Assembly (NCBI RefSeq): GCF_000016905.1
Contig: NC_009616.1
Coordinates: forward strand, 992,001-1,056,000
Length of the DNA: 64,000 nucleotides
From: Thermosipho melanesiensis BI429
Lineage (GTDB): Bacteria > Thermotogota > Thermotogae > Thermotogales > Fervidobacteriaceae
Reading direction: 5' to 3'
The notes under the pieces are model-generated. The model saw only the letters and a program-made list of their open reading frames with translations. It did not search any database and had not been told where the DNA came from. This document shows, piece after piece, positions 62,362 to 64,000 of this stretch (its first letter is position 1; the number at the start of each line of letters is the position of its first letter). Both the position numbers and the translations under genes were made by a program.

Positions 62362-63452
62362 AGTTCCACCCCTTTGTATATTCTAGGTACTCTGCTTGAT
62401 ATTCTGCATGTTACTTCATAATTTATACTTCCCACCTTTTGGGCTATTTCTTCTGCGGTGATTTTTTCATTTCCCTGGGAGCCGATTAGAACAACTTCAT
62501 CACCTACTTGTACCTCGTCGTCCGCTTCAACTACGAATTGATCCATACATACCCTTCCCAAAATTTTCCTTCTTCTTCCCCTTATTAATACTTCTCCCAA
62601 GTTTGATAGATGTCTCCAGTATCCATCTGCGTATCCCACGGGAATTGTTGCAACCTTCATCTTTTCTTTTGCTCTGAATGTTCTACCATAACTAATTGAT
62701 TCCCCTGGTTCTATATGTTTTACATGAGAAACTATACTTTTCCAAGTAAGAACAGATTTTAAATTTTCATCTTTTACTTCATTACTTGGCATCAGTCCAT
62801 AGCTTGCTATTCCTATTCTCACATAATTTTCAATTGGAACAATACCAAGAATAGCCCCCGCACTGTTGTTAACATGTTTTATTTTAACATTTAAATTTAA
62901 TTCTGAGAATAACTTGTATTGTTTTTTGGTAAATAAAATATCTTCCTTTTTTGTGGAATCGGCCACTGCAAAATGTGTATATGCTCCTTCTACGATGAAT
63001 TCATTTTCAATCAAAGCATTGTAAAATTTTTTTGCATCTTTAGGCTTTATACCAACTCTATTCATTCCCGTGTCAACGTTTATATGTACCTTTGGCTTTT
63101 TCTTAAGTTTTTTGTAAAGTTCAAATTGTTCCCAAGAAAGCATGGTTATAGTTATGTTGTTTTCAACTGCAAGCTCTACAAAGTCTTTATCTATGTAATT
63201 AAAGACCAATATATCTGATTTTATACCATTCTTTCTTAAAGTTAAAGCTTCTTCTAGAAATGCAACTGCAAAATAGTCTATTCCATACTTTTCCGCTGCC
63301 TTTGCCAAGTATATTGCGCCATGCCCATATCCATCAGCCTTTATCACAGGCATTACTTTAGAAGGTGCACATTTTTCTTCGAAGTATTTTAGGTTGTGTA
63401 TATAATTTTTAAGGTCTATTTCTGCAAAAGTTCTTCTACTTTCCGTAAACAT
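62358..63452 (-). CDS. alr: Alanine racemase
   Basis: PLP enzyme that makes D-alanine for peptidoglycan. The 364 residues include the PLP lysine Lys38 in PVIKADGYGHGA (35-46), INVDTGMNRVGI, THFAVAD, the second catalytic Tyr region ESISYGRTF and the C-terminal GRVCMDQFVVEA. GGGGGG precedes ATG 63452. The first 37 bp overlap the end of the upstream small membrane protein gene. Confidence 0.95.
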   Translation of the reverse strand: MFTESRRTFAEIDLKNYIHNLKYFEEKCAPSKVMPVIKADGYGHGAIYLAKAAEKYGIDYFAVAFLEEALTLRKNGIKSDILVFNYIDKDFVELAVENNITITMLSWEQFELYKKLKKKPKVHINVDTGMNRVGIKPKDAKKFYNALIENEFIVEGAYTHFAVADSTKKEDILFTKKQYKLFSELNLNVKIKHVNNSAGAILGIVPIENYVRIGIASYGLMPSNEVKDENLKSVLTWKSIVSHVKHIEPGESISYGRTFRAKEKMKVATIPVGYADGYWRHLSNLGEVLIRGRRRKILGRVCMDQFVVEADDEVQVGDEVVLIGSQGNEKITAEEIAQKVGSINYEVTCRISSRVPRIYKGVEL

Positions 63453-63754
63453 CCCCCCATTGGTGGAAAAGTATATTTTTTTCCTTCAGACCTAATTTTA
63501 ACACAAAAGTGGGAATATCTAAAATATTCTATTTTAGAGAGATCGAATTTTCTTTTGTAAAATATTGTATTTATCTCCAAGAAGTTCTCTTTTAATTTGG
63601 CGGAAAATGTAATTGTTTCTAAAAAGAGGGAAAAAATTACAAAGTAAGAAAAAAAAGTTACTAAGAAGATGTGGAGATTTATGGGAAGGAATAATATGTA
63701 GAATAGAAAGTAGTGTGAAATAACAAAAATTAAAATTGTTAAAATTCTATACAT
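63416..63754 (-). CDS. Small two-helix membrane protein, possibly PH-like
   Basis: 112 residues. Two hydrophobic segments (about 4-25 and 28-50) are followed by a short beta-rich part (LEINTIFYKRKFDLSKIEYFRYSHFCVKIRSEGKKYTFPP) like the bacterial PH domain of small membrane proteins. Function unknown. ATG 63754 has no clear ribosome binding site, because the rpmB terminator lies directly upstream and its T run reaches the start codon. It overlaps alr by 37 bp. Confidence 0.6.
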   Translation of the reverse strand: MYRILTILIFVISHYFLFYILFLPINLHIFLVTFFSYFVIFSLFLETITFSAKLKENFLEINTIFYKRKFDLSKIEYFRYSHFCVKIRSEGKKYTFPPMGGCLRKVEELLQK

Positions 63755-63760
63755 AAAACA

Positions 63761-63779
63761 AAGCGGGACTTCCCCGCTT
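63761..63779 (-). terminator. Terminator-like hairpin after rpmB
   Basis: Minus-strand AAGCGGG and CCCGCTT pair as a 7-bp stem (63779-63773 with 63767-63761) around a 5-nt loop, followed by TGTTTTATG. The stem contains the rpmB stop and the T run touches the ATG of the next gene. Some readthrough is needed to express alr and topA unless an unseen promoter exists. Confidence 0.75.
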
Positions 63780-63990
63780 ATTGTGCCTCCACCTTTGTAC
63801 TTACGTATCTTTTTACCTTACCTGCACTTAGACAATCTGTACAAACCCACATTCTTTTGATTTTTCCTTCGTCTGTTATTACTCTAACTTTTTGTAAATT
63901 TGGCTTAAACCATCTATTTGTTCTTCTGTTTGAGTGGGATACGTTCTTTCCAGTTACGGGTCCTTTTCCACATACTTGACATTTTGCCAT
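63778..63990 (-). CDS. rpmB: 50S ribosomal protein L28
   Basis: L28 of the large subunit, 70 residues. It begins [24 protein letters not shown] and has four cysteines in two CxxC-type pairs (residues 4 and 7, and VCTDC near 49-52), the zinc-binding form. ATG 63990 leaves only 10 bp of upstream sequence in the window, so its promoter and ribosome binding site are outside. Confidence 0.95.
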   Translation of the reverse strand: MAKCQVCGKGPVTGKNVSHSNRRTNRWFKPNLQKVRVITDEGKIKRMWVCTDCLSAGKVKRYVSTKVEAQ

Positions 63991-64000
63991 AGCATTTCTC

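Noticed and set aside
1-64000. CRISPR arrays, tRNA, rRNA or insertion sequences
   Set aside because: No regularly spaced direct repeats, no cloverleaf or rRNA-like sequence, and no transposase or integrase frame were recognised.

Overview
The window comes from a low-GC, thermophilic-looking bacterium, most likely a Thermosipho species or close relative (Thermotogota). This rests on the AT-rich sequence, strong GGAGG-type ribosome binding sites, the order of the S10-spc-alpha ribosomal operon followed by tig and clpP, and many proteins of types familiar from Thermotoga (TM1410-like hydrolase, TtuA, GH130, RND plus LolA-like pairs). The assignment is by recognition only; no search was run.

Region 1 (1-18,372, + strand) is conserved housekeeping. 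It runs from the 3' part of rpsC through 24 translation, secretion and transcription genes to rplQ and a clean terminator, then tig-clpP, yebC, an unknown envelope-type protein, cheR, lspA, rluD and glnA.

Region 2 (18,370-28,939) is the first accessory region. A tightly overlapping minus-strand operon encodes a Pel-like exopolysaccharide machine: PelD with an RxxD c-di-GMP site, PelE-like, a small membrane protein, PelF, PelG, a PelA-type deacetylase and a separate PelA/TM1410-type hydrolase. Divergent from it, behind a consensus promoter, lie a 36-residue secreted-type peptide, a multi-spanning HD-GYP c-di-GMP phosphodiesterase and a DUF5317-like membrane protein. A peptide-HD-GYP-c-di-GMP-Pel circuit is my leading candidate for an undescribed system.

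Region 3 (28,980-42,063) holds tsaB-mutS-HD-GYP, a minus-strand group (cysteine desulfidase-like, ttuA, two unknown membrane-anchored proteins, AMMECR1), a secreted OB-fold protein, an FGGY kinase and a KamA-family radical SAM protein that lacks the lysine-binding aspartates.

Region 4 (42,034-52,795, - strand) is an apparent N-glycan utilisation operon: solute-binding protein, secreted GH85 endoglycosidase with PKD and F5/8C domains, two permeases, GH130 phosphorylase, a GntR-LacI hybrid regulator and GH38 alpha-mannosidase. Its promoter lies inside a perfect 32-bp palindrome that can also read the other way.

Region 5 (52,796-64,000) holds an RND/LolA-like/beta-barrel cassette behind two copies of a TTATGC-N3-GCATAA box, a PhaR-type DNA-binding protein, a hexapeptide acyltransferase, and on the minus strand rpmB, a small membrane protein, alr, a YhaM-like nuclease, topA and a single-domain chromate transporter. 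I saw no rRNA, tRNA, CRISPR array or insertion sequence, and no gene-free stretch longer than 300 bases.
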